A stretch of 64,000 nt of DNA, from the NCBI GenBank assembly GCA_030998225.1, contig JAPYXD010000678.1, positions 372,001 to 436,000 on the forward strand, written 5' to 3'. Positions 1-9,156 of the stretch are shown piece by piece. The position numbers and the translations under genes are program-made. How positions within the stretch are numbered: position 1 is the stretch's first letter; the number at the start of each line of letters is the position of its first letter. The notes beneath the pieces were generated by a model. It was not told the DNA's origin. It ran no database searches and saw nothing but the letters and a program-made list of their open reading frames with translations. Origin of the DNA: Diplolepis rosae (Eukaryota > Arthropoda > Insecta > Hymenoptera > Diplolepididae).

Positions 1-142
1 GACAAAATTTGTAGATCTTTTTGAAACGAACAATTTTATATTCTTACGTTTTTTCGTATTTCACATATTATTGTTAAAAAATTGAATTTTGGATTTTCAA
101 TAGTTTTTTTTTTTTAATTAAAAAGAAAAATATGCATCTTAT
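1..142 (-). repeat. Copy of a decayed AT-rich repeat
   Basis: The first 115 bases match, in reverse orientation, the repeat block near 50,050-50,160: both share the words for an Ile/Phe-rich AT tract, an ACGTTTTTTCGTATTT core and a GTAGATCTTTTT end. The LTR of the large gypsy element begins directly after it, so the element probably inserted into this repeat family. No gene is visible here. Confidence 0.6.
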
Positions 143-994
143 TGTTACGTCACAAATACGTAAATACTTACTTTGATCGAAGATTCCTCGTTTTAAGTTA
201 GGATCGAATGATCCTCGCTTAGGGATGAGGATAAGTCAATGAAAGACACAATGATTATAAAAATAATACAAATTGAATTTATTTTACTGGTTAAAATTTC
301 CGGATATACATTCGTTAAGACAATTCTTATATAATGTAGGCACAGGCTGGTTGGTACGTAGGTGAGAAAGAGACAAAGAATAAAGATAGAGAGAGAGAGA
401 GGTTCGGTACCTTTATGATTCGTAAGTTGTGTTGAGGTTTAATCCACACGGCGGTGAGTTGTAAGTACTGGATCCCCACAGGTGTATTCCAAGTGTGTGA
501 GAGAGACGGAGTTATAGGCCGCACAGGTATATTCCGTAAAGGGCGGTGATTCAAATTTACGACACTGTTCGAAGATCTTTACAAGATCTATTCAAGTCTA
601 CGATGACTTTTACGACTCCCGAACTTGGATTTGAAATTGTACCGGTCGAATTTTATTAATCTCAAACTCAGAGATTTTCGAAGTTAAATTGAAATGCTGC
701 ACTGGACTATTGTCGCGAGACCGGTTATAAATCCGAAGGAAAATTTAAGTGTCGAACTAGACGAAGAATTTACTGACTGCTTGCTCTTGGTGTGGGCCTC
801 TTTTATATTTTTCTATACAAATTGACGGTCAGCGAAAATCGTGACGTAGTCATATCTTCTTAGAGGAGAAGGGGCCCTATACTGCTCCCTACTTCCCCTA
901 CTCCCTATTCCCCTTTATCGATTTTCTCATAGATTCCTAACTCAAACCAGCCTGTGTGTATTATATACATTCAAATATGTCGCGGGACGTGACA
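143..994 (-). repeat. 3' LTR of the large gypsy element
   Basis: Read on the minus strand the LTR starts TGTCACGTCCCGCGACATAT and ends GACGTAACA, so it has TG...CA ends with a short imperfect inverted repeat (TGTTACGTC on the plus strand against GGGACGTGACA). It lies directly after a purine-rich tract. Length is about 852 bases. No second LTR copy is in the window because the 5' end of the element is lost, so the borders rest on terminal structure and the PPT, not on an alignment of two LTRs. Internal sequence includes a purine/pyrimidine-rich CT tract near 365-405. Confidence 0.7.
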
Positions 995-1006
995 CCTCCC
1001 CCCTCA
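995..1006 (-). other. Polypurine tract (plus-strand primer site)
   Basis: On the minus strand TGAGGGGGGAGG lies immediately before the LTR start at 994. Position and composition are those expected for the PPT that primes second-strand synthesis in LTR elements. It links the accessory genes upstream to this LTR. Confidence 0.75.
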
Positions 1007-1520
1007 GTTCGAGCGCGGGGGCAAGGCTTCCGCGATCGAATCTTCGGAAGAAGAATACATTAGTTTGTTTTGAAGAAATACATTCAAATACTTTTTTTTT
1101 TTTATTTAATAACAATATGTGAATGATAAATATAACATTCATTTCGACGCTTGTTCTACAATTTGTATTATCTGCTTTTTGTAATTTGATACAATCCAAT
1201 ATTAACATATTTTTTGGATAAAAATTTATATTATCTTAATATTATAATTTTTTGTTATAAATTATTACATAGTTTTTTGAAATAGTTTGAACTTAGCATT
1301 AATATAAGGTTACACATGGTTTTTTTTATATATATATATCTAACTAAATACATCAATATTATTTTTTATACGTGAATTGGGTATCTCATGTTCGTAAATT
1401 ATAAATAACATGCTGTAATATATAAAATATAATTTTTATAATGTAGTAGATTAGTGAAAATATTCATTAAGGGTTATTTTTATATTTTTTATTACGTAAA
1501 GGGTTGCGGCAGTTATGAGC
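1007..1520. other. 3' non-coding region of the gypsy element
   Basis: AT-rich sequence between the last accessory ORF and the PPT. It holds a short GC-rich patch (1,005-1,045) and AT runs, including a TATATA tract near 1,330. No convincing coding frame is seen; the short frames here have low-complexity composition. Confidence 0.5.
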
Positions 1521-1931
1521 TTAATGTCCTCTTTGAAAACACCTTTCACATGAATTAGTCCATTTTTGTAAAGCTTCTTTATTGTTTTTATCACTTATAT
1601 TATAAAATTTAGATTCTGTTATTAAGCATTTTTCTAACTTTTCTTCTAAAAATATATATTTCGTGGAAAGTGTTTCCAAGACTCTAGCTGCTGCATTTTG
1701 TTTTGCTACTTTCTTTTGGGACGCAGGTTCTCCAACACAAGCATAGGTTAAATTATTTTTTTTAATTTCACAAGTTGCCTCGAATGGCGGTAGTTCTTGA
1801 TGTATTCCAAGAGATTTTACTGTGTATTCTGGTATTGAAAAATCATATTCAATACTTATTTCATTAAGTATTTGTACTGCGCTACCCTTTGTCAAATCTC
1901 TTTGTTGCATTGCCATTGTCCTTATCTGCAA
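1521..1931 (-). CDS. dsRNA-binding domain protein with a terminal half zinc knuckle
   Basis: A 136-residue protein. Residues about 17-90 have the layout of a double-stranded RNA-binding domain: first helix with SAVQILNEI, strand 1 with IPEYTV, strand 2/3 with FEATCEI and LTYACVGE, then the basic start of helix 2, ASQKKVAKQNAAARVLETL, which is the most diagnostic part (KKxAKxxAA). The C-terminus reads CERCFQRGH and then stops, which looks like a CCHC knuckle lacking its last Cys. It is the last gene before the 3' LTR. In viruses, stand-alone dsRBD proteins often hide dsRNA from Dicer; such a role here is inference. The frame is intact apart from the possibly early stop. No host gene homologue was recognised. 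Confidence 0.8.
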   Translation of the reverse strand: MQIRTMAMQQRDLTKGSAVQILNEISIEYDFSIPEYTVKSLGIHQELPPFEATCEIKKNNLTYACVGEPASQKKVAKQNAAARVLETLSTKYIFLEEKLEKCLITESKFYNISDKNNKEALQKWTNSCERCFQRGH

Positions 1932-2029
1932 AAGAATTATCTATTTGAGTTGTTAGTGATTTAATTTGATATAAATGGAAATTAGTTATTATTATTGTTA
2001 ATAATTATGTATATGGATTATAAATTATT

Positions 2030-2386
2030 CGTTTTCCGCGTTTGCTAACTCAAAGAGATATTCAGTGCAAAGAAAACATTGGTCTGCTCTGAAACGTATG
2101 AAAAAAATTTGCTCTTCGCAGACAGAACATTTTAATTCGTTAAGATCCGTGGTTACAATGTGGCGGTTAAGGAAAGGTACAGATATTTCTGATTCAAAAA
2201 GGTAATTTTAAATCTGTAACATTCTTTACATATGAATTTTTGATCTAAAGTATTCTGATATATTTCGTTTTCTGGAGAGTAACAACAAAAATGTTTCATA
2301 ATTATTTGATCGATATACGGTTGGTAGTACTGTTCGTCGTTTTCTGGATTTTCGGCTTGAATGGATTCAAAATCTTGCGGCAGCAT
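2030..2386 (-). pseudogene. Small Cys-rich ORF, frame broken near its end
   Basis: An intact 77-codon frame (2,153-2,386) encodes an acidic N-terminus, then HFCCYSPENE and CKECYRF. Just past its stop, another frame (about 2,030-2,160) continues with CSVCEEQ and CFLCTEY. Together the Cys pairs suggest a zinc-binding module of four CxxC-like pairs split by a frameshift near 2,155. I do not recognise the family. It sits between the Cys-rich ORF at 2,508 and the terminal dsRBD gene and belongs to the accessory block. Its function is unknown. Confidence 0.5.
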
Positions 2387-2507
2387 TTTTCTATAACAAA
2401 TTCGTTATTGAGCTTTAAAATACTAACTAGATCCTAACAGTGTTTTGCTTAAAGAGAATTTTCTAGACATATTTGAAATTTTATTTATGACTACAATTTA
2501 TAATATT

Positions 2508-2858
2508 TTATCGAAAAACATTTTCAACTATAACCTCGTTTCCTAATTGAAGTTGCATTTTATTTTTTAAGAATTGCTCAGTACAACCTTTACAGTCGAT
2601 TCCCCTACAGCGTGGCGTTATTAATGCTTCCCTACAACCGTTACAATTCATATTAACGCATTGTATTTTACAAACTGAGTGCCATGAGGTACAGAATTCG
2701 TATTTATTTTGTTCTGTAATTGGTAATTTTTCGAAGAAAAATTGGCAAAATTTCTTTGTTGTTTGCTGACTGTAATAAATGAATAAGGTTGACTCTTCTA
2801 AGTCGAAACAAAAGTATTTATTAAATGTCCATATGTGATTGGATAATCCTGTGGACAT
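2508..2858 (-). CDS. Cys-rich accessory ORF, function unknown
   Basis: A 116-residue frame. The C-terminal half is dense in cysteine with regularly spaced pairs (CTSWHSVC, CVNMNCNGC, CRGIDCKGC), which suggests a structural zinc site or disulfide-rich fold. There is no signal peptide or membrane segment, so zinc binding inside the cell is more likely than a secreted disulfide protein. It lies between envelope 2 and the other small Cys ORF. I do not recognise a family. The preceding region, 2,870-3,250, is AT-rich with no clear gene. Confidence 0.5.
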   Translation of the reverse strand: MSTGLSNHIWTFNKYFCFDLEESTLFIYYSQQTTKKFCQFFFEKLPITEQNKYEFCTSWHSVCKIQCVNMNCNGCREALITPRCRGIDCKGCTEQFLKNKMQLQLGNEVIVENVFR

Positions 2859-3253
2859 ACACCGTCCACAGGTCCTGAGTGGAACACGATCGCTTCTGCC
2901 GCAGTCGGAATCATTCTATAAATTTAAAAAGAAAGGGATCTAAATTTACTTAACTATACCCTTGATTATATGACTTTTATACTTTATCTATTTAATTCGT
3001 GCAAAAGTACCCAAAATTTGATTCCAACAGAAGTTCTACATTATTGAGAGGTATTCTATTTCTCCATTAGAAAAACAATTCTTATATTACAAGACCCTTA
3101 CGAAAACTGTTCTTCTAAAGGTACATTCCCAGTGATCATGCTGTGGTTTTACAGTATAGAAAGAGAGGGATGGATTGTACTTGTACCAGGAAGGTTGAAA
3201 GGATGGAAAATATGGGTCCTTTCCAGTTTATAGATACGTTTGAAAAGAAGTAG

Positions 3254-5035
3254 TTAAAATTTGAATGATAGGTCACTTAGAAGAGGTTTTGTTGATAGGC
3301 TAAGAGGAGTTTTCTGATCTAGTTTAATTTCATTTATATTTTTATTAGTTTTTTTTGAAATTTTTTGAATTTTAATTAGTATTATTAATAGAATAATTAT
3401 TATAAGAAAAGTAACTGTAGTATGTGCTATATATATTTTATGTGCACTAGAATTAAAAATAGATGGGATAATTTTCTGAATATTAGCATATTTTGTGAGT
3501 AGAAAAACATGACTTTCAAAAGTCGATATAAGCATGTCATCTTTTTTATAAAAAAGATGTAACACGTTTTTTAACAAGTGAGGTTCTGTGATCGACATAT
3601 TATATAAGAAGGGAGAAATTATTTCAAGAGAAGTGGTCGATTTACTAAGTGGAATTGAGTTATCCATTATTTTTGGGTAATTTTTAATATTATAGTATGG
3701 AATTGATGAGTCCAAATTACAGTCAGATTCTATTTGTAAAATTCCTATTCCTTGAAGAGTAATAAGGGTTTTGGAATTTTTGGAGCAAGATAAAAAGATT
3801 TGTTTAGGAAGAATAGTTGAATAAAGCCATCCACGGTGTGACAACAGTGGTGTTAAAAAAGGATATTCATTGAAACTTATGAATGTTTTACATTTATACG
3901 GTTGGGATTTTATAAACATTGATGTTTCGCAAATAGGATTATTTTGAGTACTGTATATGGAATGAGGAGGGTGACAAAAATTTTGAAGTCTATTTTGGTG
4001 GCATGAAGCGAGGAAATTTTCATTTGTTGTGAAGTAAGATTCGTTATTTGGAGAAATCGCGATATAAGAAAATTGAGGTTTTATGAATATAGGTATAATA
4101 TAATCAGTGTTGAAGTCAAAATGTATAGGGGTTGAATGTGTTTTAAATATTTGAAATTCTTCAGAAGATGGAATTGGTATGGTCATAGTAAAAATTAAGT
4201 AGTTATTGAAAGTAAAGTATCTTATTTTAGAAAATGGAATGACCATAGAAAAAAGAGACGTTGGAAGGTGAGGATCTTCTTTGTTGGATTTGAAGTCTAG
4301 GAAGGTATCTGGAAGCAGCATGGGGTGCCATAAATTTGTGGCAGCATGGGTCATAGCTTCCGTAAGCTGTGTTAGGAGTGATAGAAAGGATCGGGATACT
4401 TCATGCAAGTCCATCAGCCAATTTGCTGCAAGAATTCTATAAATGTGCAAATTTGGGTAAATTTGTGATTTATGCCAGTCTTTGTACATCGTAACGTTAT
4501 TGAGATTGGATGAACGATTTTTAATTTGTTCAGAAAATGGATTTGGGAGTAGGAACAAATTTTCTTTAGGCCAATAAAGAGAAGTTTTTTGTCTTATTTT
4601 TGATTGTAGAAGAACTTTTTGAATTTGATGTAAAAATGGATCACTATTTTTGGAAATTTTAGTGATGTTATGAGCTTGTCTGGATATAAATGAAATTTCT
4701 CCGAGAAAATAATTTATACGTTCTTTCATAAATTCAAGCTGAGTGTGGTGATTATATATATTACAGTTTTTTGCAATATTTGTGAGTATACAATGTTCAT
4801 AAAGTTTGTGAGATATATCTACTATTTTATATTTTAAGTTTTCTGGTTGCAAAATGTCAAAATAAGAGATAAAATTATAATTTTCGGAAAATAGACGTAT
4901 TTTTGAAATTGGTTCAAAATAAATACCAGATGAGTGATAAAATTGTGAATTGATATAGAAGTTATCTGCTTTAGAAGTGAAAAACAGAATTAGCATCAAG
5001 TATACGCCATAAAGTAGTTGGTATAGGAATTTCAT
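3254..5035 (-). CDS. Second envelope glycoprotein, errantivirus/F-like
   Basis: A 593-residue type I membrane protein. Residues 1-24 form a signal peptide (hydrophobic core LLYGVYLMLILFF), about 533-556 form a membrane anchor (TFLIIIILLIILIKI), and a basic tail of about 37 residues follows. There are multiple NxS/T sites. The opening GIYFEPIS, the DFNTDYIIP block and the LQGIGILQIESDC block resemble the layout of insect errantivirus Env and baculovirus F proteins (assignment from overall pattern, not a search). A clear RxxR furin site followed by a fusion peptide was not found, so maturation is uncertain. The frame is uninterrupted, in contrast to envelope 1. It begins 61 bases after the dsRBD/zinc-knuckle gene. 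Confidence 0.65.
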   Translation of the reverse strand: MKFLYQLLYGVYLMLILFFTSKADNFYINSQFYHSSGIYFEPISKIRLFSENYNFISYFDILQPENLKYKIVDISHKLYEHCILTNIAKNCNIYNHHTQLEFMKERINYFLGEISFISRQAHNITKISKNSDPFLHQIQKVLLQSKIRQKTSLYWPKENLFLLPNPFSEQIKNRSSNLNNVTMYKDWHKSQIYPNLHIYRILAANWLMDLHEVSRSFLSLLTQLTEAMTHAATNLWHPMLLPDTFLDFKSNKEDPHLPTSLFSMVIPFSKIRYFTFNNYLIFTMTIPIPSSEEFQIFKTHSTPIHFDFNTDYIIPIFIKPQFSYIAISPNNESYFTTNENFLASCHQNRLQNFCHPPHSIYSTQNNPICETSMFIKSQPYKCKTFISFNEYPFLTPLLSHRGWLYSTILPKQIFLSCSKNSKTLITLQGIGILQIESDCNLDSSIPYYNIKNYPKIMDNSIPLSKSTTSLEIISPFLYNMSITEPHLLKNVLHLFYKKDDMLISTFESHVFLLTKYANIQKIIPSIFNSSAHKIYIAHTTVTFLIIIILLIILIKIQKISKKTNKNINEIKLDQKTPLSLSTKPLLSDLSFKF

Positions 5036-5095
5036 TATGCTTCTCGAATGGCTGAAAAAGAAAAAAAAGGATTAGTATTGGATAAAATTGGATGT

Positions 5096-5665
5096 TTACA
5101 TATGGTTGGATTTAGGTCTAGAAGTTTTTTGGAAAAAAGGGGAAAATAGATTACTAAATGTTGAGGAGTTTCGTGGTGGAAGTGGAGGGGGAACTTGTGT
5201 TGATTTATCAGCTTTAAAAACATTCCGTCTACGGCACTCTTTTGTAGCATGCATTTGAGTGTTACAATATCTACATGAATTTTTCCATGATACTAATTTC
5301 GGTCTTGGATCAGTTTGAGCACTTTGATTCTTCGTTTTTTTTGTTTCTTTACATTTATTATTATAAAAATCCTCATCGCAAAGATCATAAGATCTTATTA
5401 ATATTTGTAGTAATTTTAAAGCAGCTCTATTTTCGGCTAACTCGCTTGTAGGACCCGCTTGTACAGCAAAATGATCGTTTGTATTAACTTGAGCAAGAAA
5501 AAATGATTTGGTTTTTGAATTTGGATCAGGATAAACGATGTATTGTGGTAACGGTAATCCATATTTTATCGTAAAATTTCTCAAAATTTCCACTTGGTTT
5601 AAAAGTCCCAGAGAGTCTGTTCTACATATCTTTTTTGTAACTTCGCACGTGGGTAGGCTCATCAT
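5096..5665 (-). CDS. dsRBD plus CCHC zinc-knuckle protein
   Basis: A 189-residue protein. Residues about 22-92 follow the dsRBD pattern: helix 1 QVEILRNFTIKYG, strand 1 LPQYIVY, strands with FFLAQV and HFAVQAG, and helix 2 ELAENRAALKLLQIL. The usual KKxAK at the start of helix 2 is replaced by a weaker, more acidic version, so RNA affinity may be altered. A zinc knuckle follows at CRYCNTQMHATKEC (C-x2-C-x4-H-x4-C). The C-terminus has PPPLPPRN, a proline motif of SH3-ligand type. It starts 50 bases after the stop of the tandem dsRBD gene and ends 60 bases before envelope 2. Likely role, by inference: binding viral or host dsRNA. Confidence 0.75.
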   Translation of the reverse strand: MMSLPTCEVTKKICRTDSLGLLNQVEILRNFTIKYGLPLPQYIVYPDPNSKTKSFFLAQVNTNDHFAVQAGPTSELAENRAALKLLQILIRSYDLCDEDFYNNKCKETKKTKNQSAQTDPRPKLVSWKNSCRYCNTQMHATKECRRRNVFKADKSTQVPPPLPPRNSSTFSNLFSPFFQKTSRPKSNHM

Positions 5666-5715
5666 AGTAATGCTCCATTATAGATGATTTCCTGAATTAG
5701 TATGGAATATTTATA

Positions 5716-6448
5716 TTAGAATTTATTGTACTGATTGGGGGGTCTATATCCGCATTTAAAACATTTCTTAAAGCTTTTTCCAGAAAAAGGCGATGTAGTA
5801 GAAATATTATTTCTTTTTATTTTATAAGGATTTATATTTTTAAAACGACTGTTAATATTAGGTTTTGTTATCTGACCACTCGTTGAAGGTTTTGGATCAT
5901 TTATAAGTGATTCTTGGATTGTAACATGCAAATGTTCTAGTGAGTTTATTAAATTTACTTCACATTTTTTATCTTTTTGCAAAAGAGAATTTATCGTTTT
6001 TATAGCTGCGAAATCCATTGCTGTTTTTATTGTGTTTCCAATTCCTATTCGTTTGATATCATTAATAAAACAAATTGCTATGTATGTTGAGTTTTTTGAT
6101 GAAGTGTTTTACTCGTAATACTGTATATTTTGGATATTCGATTTTATTTTGAGTGCAAATTTCGTTTAATTTTTTGAAATTTTTACCAATAGAATTCGGT
6201 TGGACGTTTTGATTTGTTTCCTTTGATTCATTAATTAAAGCATTATATAAATTTTGTGCTACCTTTTGCTTTACGTTTTCTTTATCTTTGCCACTATTCA
6301 TTATTATATAATTGTTATATTGTAAATTAACGTGAAATAGACATTCATTATTATTGGTTTGTTCAATGAGTATCTCATAAATGAGGGGTGGATCTCCTCT
6401 TTGTTGAATAATTTTGTTTAGTAAGGTTGTAAAAGGAACATGCGACAT
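5716..6448 (-). pseudogene. Tandem dsRBD gene, broken by one frameshift
   Basis: Two frames make one gene. The first (6,062-6,448) encodes a complete dsRBD (helix 1 FTTLLNKIIQQRG, strand FHVNLQYNNYIIMNSG, helix 2 VKQKVAQNLYNAL) and the first helix and strand of a second one (LNEICTQN, EYPKYTV). The second frame (5,716-6,018, open further upstream) starts inside the last part of the second dsRBD and continues into a linker ending CFKCGYRPP. A single-base frame change near 6,095-6,110 separates them. In its intact state the gene would encode about 240 residues with two dsRBDs. It starts 12 bases after the stop of envelope 1, so translation coupling, splicing or a subgenomic RNA is needed. Confidence 0.7.
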
Positions 6449-6459
6449 TCTTTAAGATG

Positions 6460-8490
6460 TTAGATTCGGATTGAATAATGTGATCTACTAAGTTCTTCTT
6501 TTAGTTCAGAGTGAGGATAAAGAGTAGTCTTCGTACTATTATGATCTTTACCTGAATTGGTATTTTCGTTAGGAGATGAACTTTTAGTTTCCTCTATAGA
6601 GTTTTGTGGTGCTGAAGCTGTAAGCAGTGGTTGATGGCTCTCAGCGGGAGGTCCAGCAGGTCGGTTGGTACCTAAGTGTAACAAAAGGTTAGTGACCGAA
6701 TCCCAGAAGGCGCCTAGTAAATGGAGAGACCATCCAAATAATCTATGTAATAAATAACCATGAATAATGGTATCTGCTATTAATTTGATCCCTCTAATTA
6801 TTATAATTAATCCAATTAGACCTGCAATAGTAGTACCAAAATTTGTAGAAACTGTCCAAAATCTACCCCAAGCTGATTCAGCAATTTTATCAATTACTTC
6901 TTGGTTAAATAAATTTGTCAATGATATTCCTTGATTAATAGTCGGATGTCCTGTTATTTCTCTAGCTAAAGAATTTAAAATCATTGGTTTTTCTGCTGGG
7001 AACATTATATGATCTCGTAGCTTATCAAGGTCAGATTGAGAATAAATGCCACTTGTTGCTAAGGATGAAGGATTTGTGTATTTCCAGGTTGCTTTTGTGA
7101 GAGGTTTAACTATAGTTGGTGCTATAGATTCGACAGGATTTGGAAGTAATTTGTACCAGGTTTCTCCAAAAAGGTACATTGGTGGAAGGAAAGAATTGCA
7201 ATTTGTTTGGATACCTGATTTTGTTAATATATGAGTTCGTGGAGAAAGGAAAAAGGATTGATTTCCTCTAAATATTGGTAGTTGTAGATAACATTCTTCA
7301 GTTTTGCGATATTTTACTTCAACCCGTATACATTTTACGATATGTACTACTTCTCCTGCAATTACTGACATATATCCTGGGCCATTCATTAAATGATATG
7401 CAAATTCGTCTGGTGATTGGGTTGCTAAGGTTAATGTATTTCTAAAAACTTGCTGTTCAAGTATGCATCGTTGAGTAAGAACATCGTGATAAAGTCTATT
7501 TACTTCAGTGCGTATGTGTCGTTCTACATATATAAATTTAGAGTTGACGTATGTGAAAATGTCCATATTTTGAACTTCTAAATGTTTATTTTCTAAAAAT
7601 GAATTCCCAGGTCTGGTTTCAAAAATTAATAATTTTGGATGTTCAGTTTGTATTAAAACGTAACTGCAAACTGGTTTTCTTGTTTTTTCAGCCAGTACAA
7701 AGGTTATATCTTCAGTCGTTAAAGAATACAAGGTTTCAGAAATGTCTGTCGTGTTGTCATATGTTTTATTTGCTGGTCCTTCATAAATAATTTCATATTT
7801 GTTAAAATTACATACGTCATTAGGTAATGTATCCCAGAATGTTTGTCCATATTCTACGTCTGTACAGAATGTGTCTGAAAGTGTGCATATTATTCCAGAT
7901 CCGAACTGAATTTTAGTTGAATTTAAATGAATAGTCGCGTAATGTTCTTGTAAAGTTATTTTAAATATTGCTTGGACTACGACATTATTCCATGTTCCAT
8001 ATGGGTCAGAAAATTGTGTACCAGTACAGTCTCCATTAGGTGTTACAGAACCTGCTAAAGTAACGCTATGAAATGAAGTTTCGTTTACTTTTAACTTTGA
8101 TATCTGAAGAGAAGGGGTTACTAAAAATGTTCCTATTGTGTTCATTTGATTACATTGATCTCGTGTAACATCATGTATATATTCACTGTGGCCATTTGCT
8201 ACTATGGAACTGTGAGAATGCATACCACAATGAGCGATGGCGCGTCGAATTTCTATTTTGCATTGTATTACTTTTGTATTTGAAAATCCAGTTAATTGTA
8301 AAAGTTGTATATAAGTTCTTTCAACATGTACTTGAGATCGAGGTAGATCACATTCTCCTACCTCTAGTAAAGATAATGTCGTAATATTTGATTAATTTGA
8401 ACCGCAATCGAATCCTATGATGGCGTAGACTGTTGTTATATAGTTGAATTTGCAAATGAGCAGTGCCAAAAGAAAGCCTCGTAATCCCAT
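6460..8490 (-). pseudogene. First envelope glycoprotein, mononegavirus/chuvirus type, with an in-frame stop
   Basis: The frame starts at an ATG at 8,488-8,490 with a hydrophobic signal peptide (LRGFLLALLICKF), meets a TAA at 8,392-8,394 about 32 codons in, and then stays open to 6,460. The 587-codon open part has many conserved-looking cysteines, NxT sites, blocks such as DPYGTWNNVVVQ and EYGQTFW, a membrane segment at about 458-480 (TTIAGLIGLIIIIRG) and a long Ser/Asn-rich cytoplasmic tail. The style is that of the glycoproteins of chuvirus-like negative-strand RNA viruses that insect LTR elements have captured; this is from remembered family features, not a search. It is unrelated in sequence to envelope 2. 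The stop would abolish expression from this ATG unless bypassed by splicing. Confidence 0.65.
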
Positions 8491-8637
8491 CTCTGGAAAA
8501 AGGAGGTTCCAATTAGCAGCTTGCTTTGTAAAAAAACAGAATGAATAAAATTACTTAATAAACAATTTTGTTGTTGCTGTTATATATATATATATTTTTT
8601 TTTTTATGATATTTATTAAGTTTTTTATTTTATGTAC

Positions 8638-8919
8638 CTAGTCTATAATATCCAACATGTCAGCTATGACAATATGATCTGATAGGCGTAAACTGATAAT
8701 CAAGTTTTTGTATGCGTCTGGTCCTCTTGTTTTGATTGTTGAAAAAATGTCTTTTATTGTATCTGGATTGTTTAGGTTTTTGCTCCATGTGGGAATATTA
8801 CAGTCGTCTTGGTTAAAAATTCCAGTTTGAATTAAGTATGGCCAGAGAGCTACCATGTCGATAAAACAGGGAACTATTTCAATGAGATCATCTATGCGTT
8901 TGCGATGAATTTGATCCAT
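8638..8919 (-). CDS. CARD-domain-only protein
   Basis: A complete 93-residue frame that is one six-helix CARD. The C-terminal half carries the family signature TRGPDAYKNLIISLRLSD, followed by a last helix ADMLDI; the N-terminal half has helix 1 MDQIHRKRIDDLIEIV and the L-x2-TGIFNQDD turn. The RGPxAY signature is typical of initiator caspase and Apaf-1 type CARDs. There is no caspase, NTPase or membrane segment. Known CARD-only proteins act by binding other CARDs, either blocking or nucleating apoptosome-like assembly. Its place between integrase and envelope in a retroelement suggests a captured host domain that blunts cell death; this is inference. The frame has no break although its neighbours do. 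Confidence 0.8.
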   Translation of the reverse strand: MDQIHRKRIDDLIEIVPCFIDMVALWPYLIQTGIFNQDDCNIPTWSKNLNNPDTIKDIFSTIKTRGPDAYKNLIISLRLSDHIVIADMLDIID

Positions 8920-8924
8920 TATAT

Positions 8925-9150
8925 CTGGAATAATGTGTTATATCTAAATTTGTTGTATATATTTTTTATATAAAATATATATTTTTATATACATTTTATA
9001 TATGTATATTTTTGTTTTGTTTTATTTTTACCATTTATCGACAAAATAAAATTTCTATATTTTGTTTAAATTGTATATGTATACATATTTTTATAATTAA
9101 AGTAAAGATATTTTGTTAATAATTTTTTTTTTAATCTATTTTTGTACTTG
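8925..9150. other. AT-rich spacer between integrase and CARD gene
   Basis: About 230 bases of ATATAT-rich sequence without a coding frame. It may hold the splice acceptor or promoter for the downstream accessory genes, but no specific site can be supported. Confidence 0.4.
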
Positions 9151-9156
9151 TACGTG

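Noticed and set aside
3254..5035. Second env as part of a separate nested retroelement
   Set aside because: No LTR, primer site or gag/pol lies around it, spacing to neighbours is only 60-100 bases apart from the 3' side, and the genes on both sides carry related dsRBDs.
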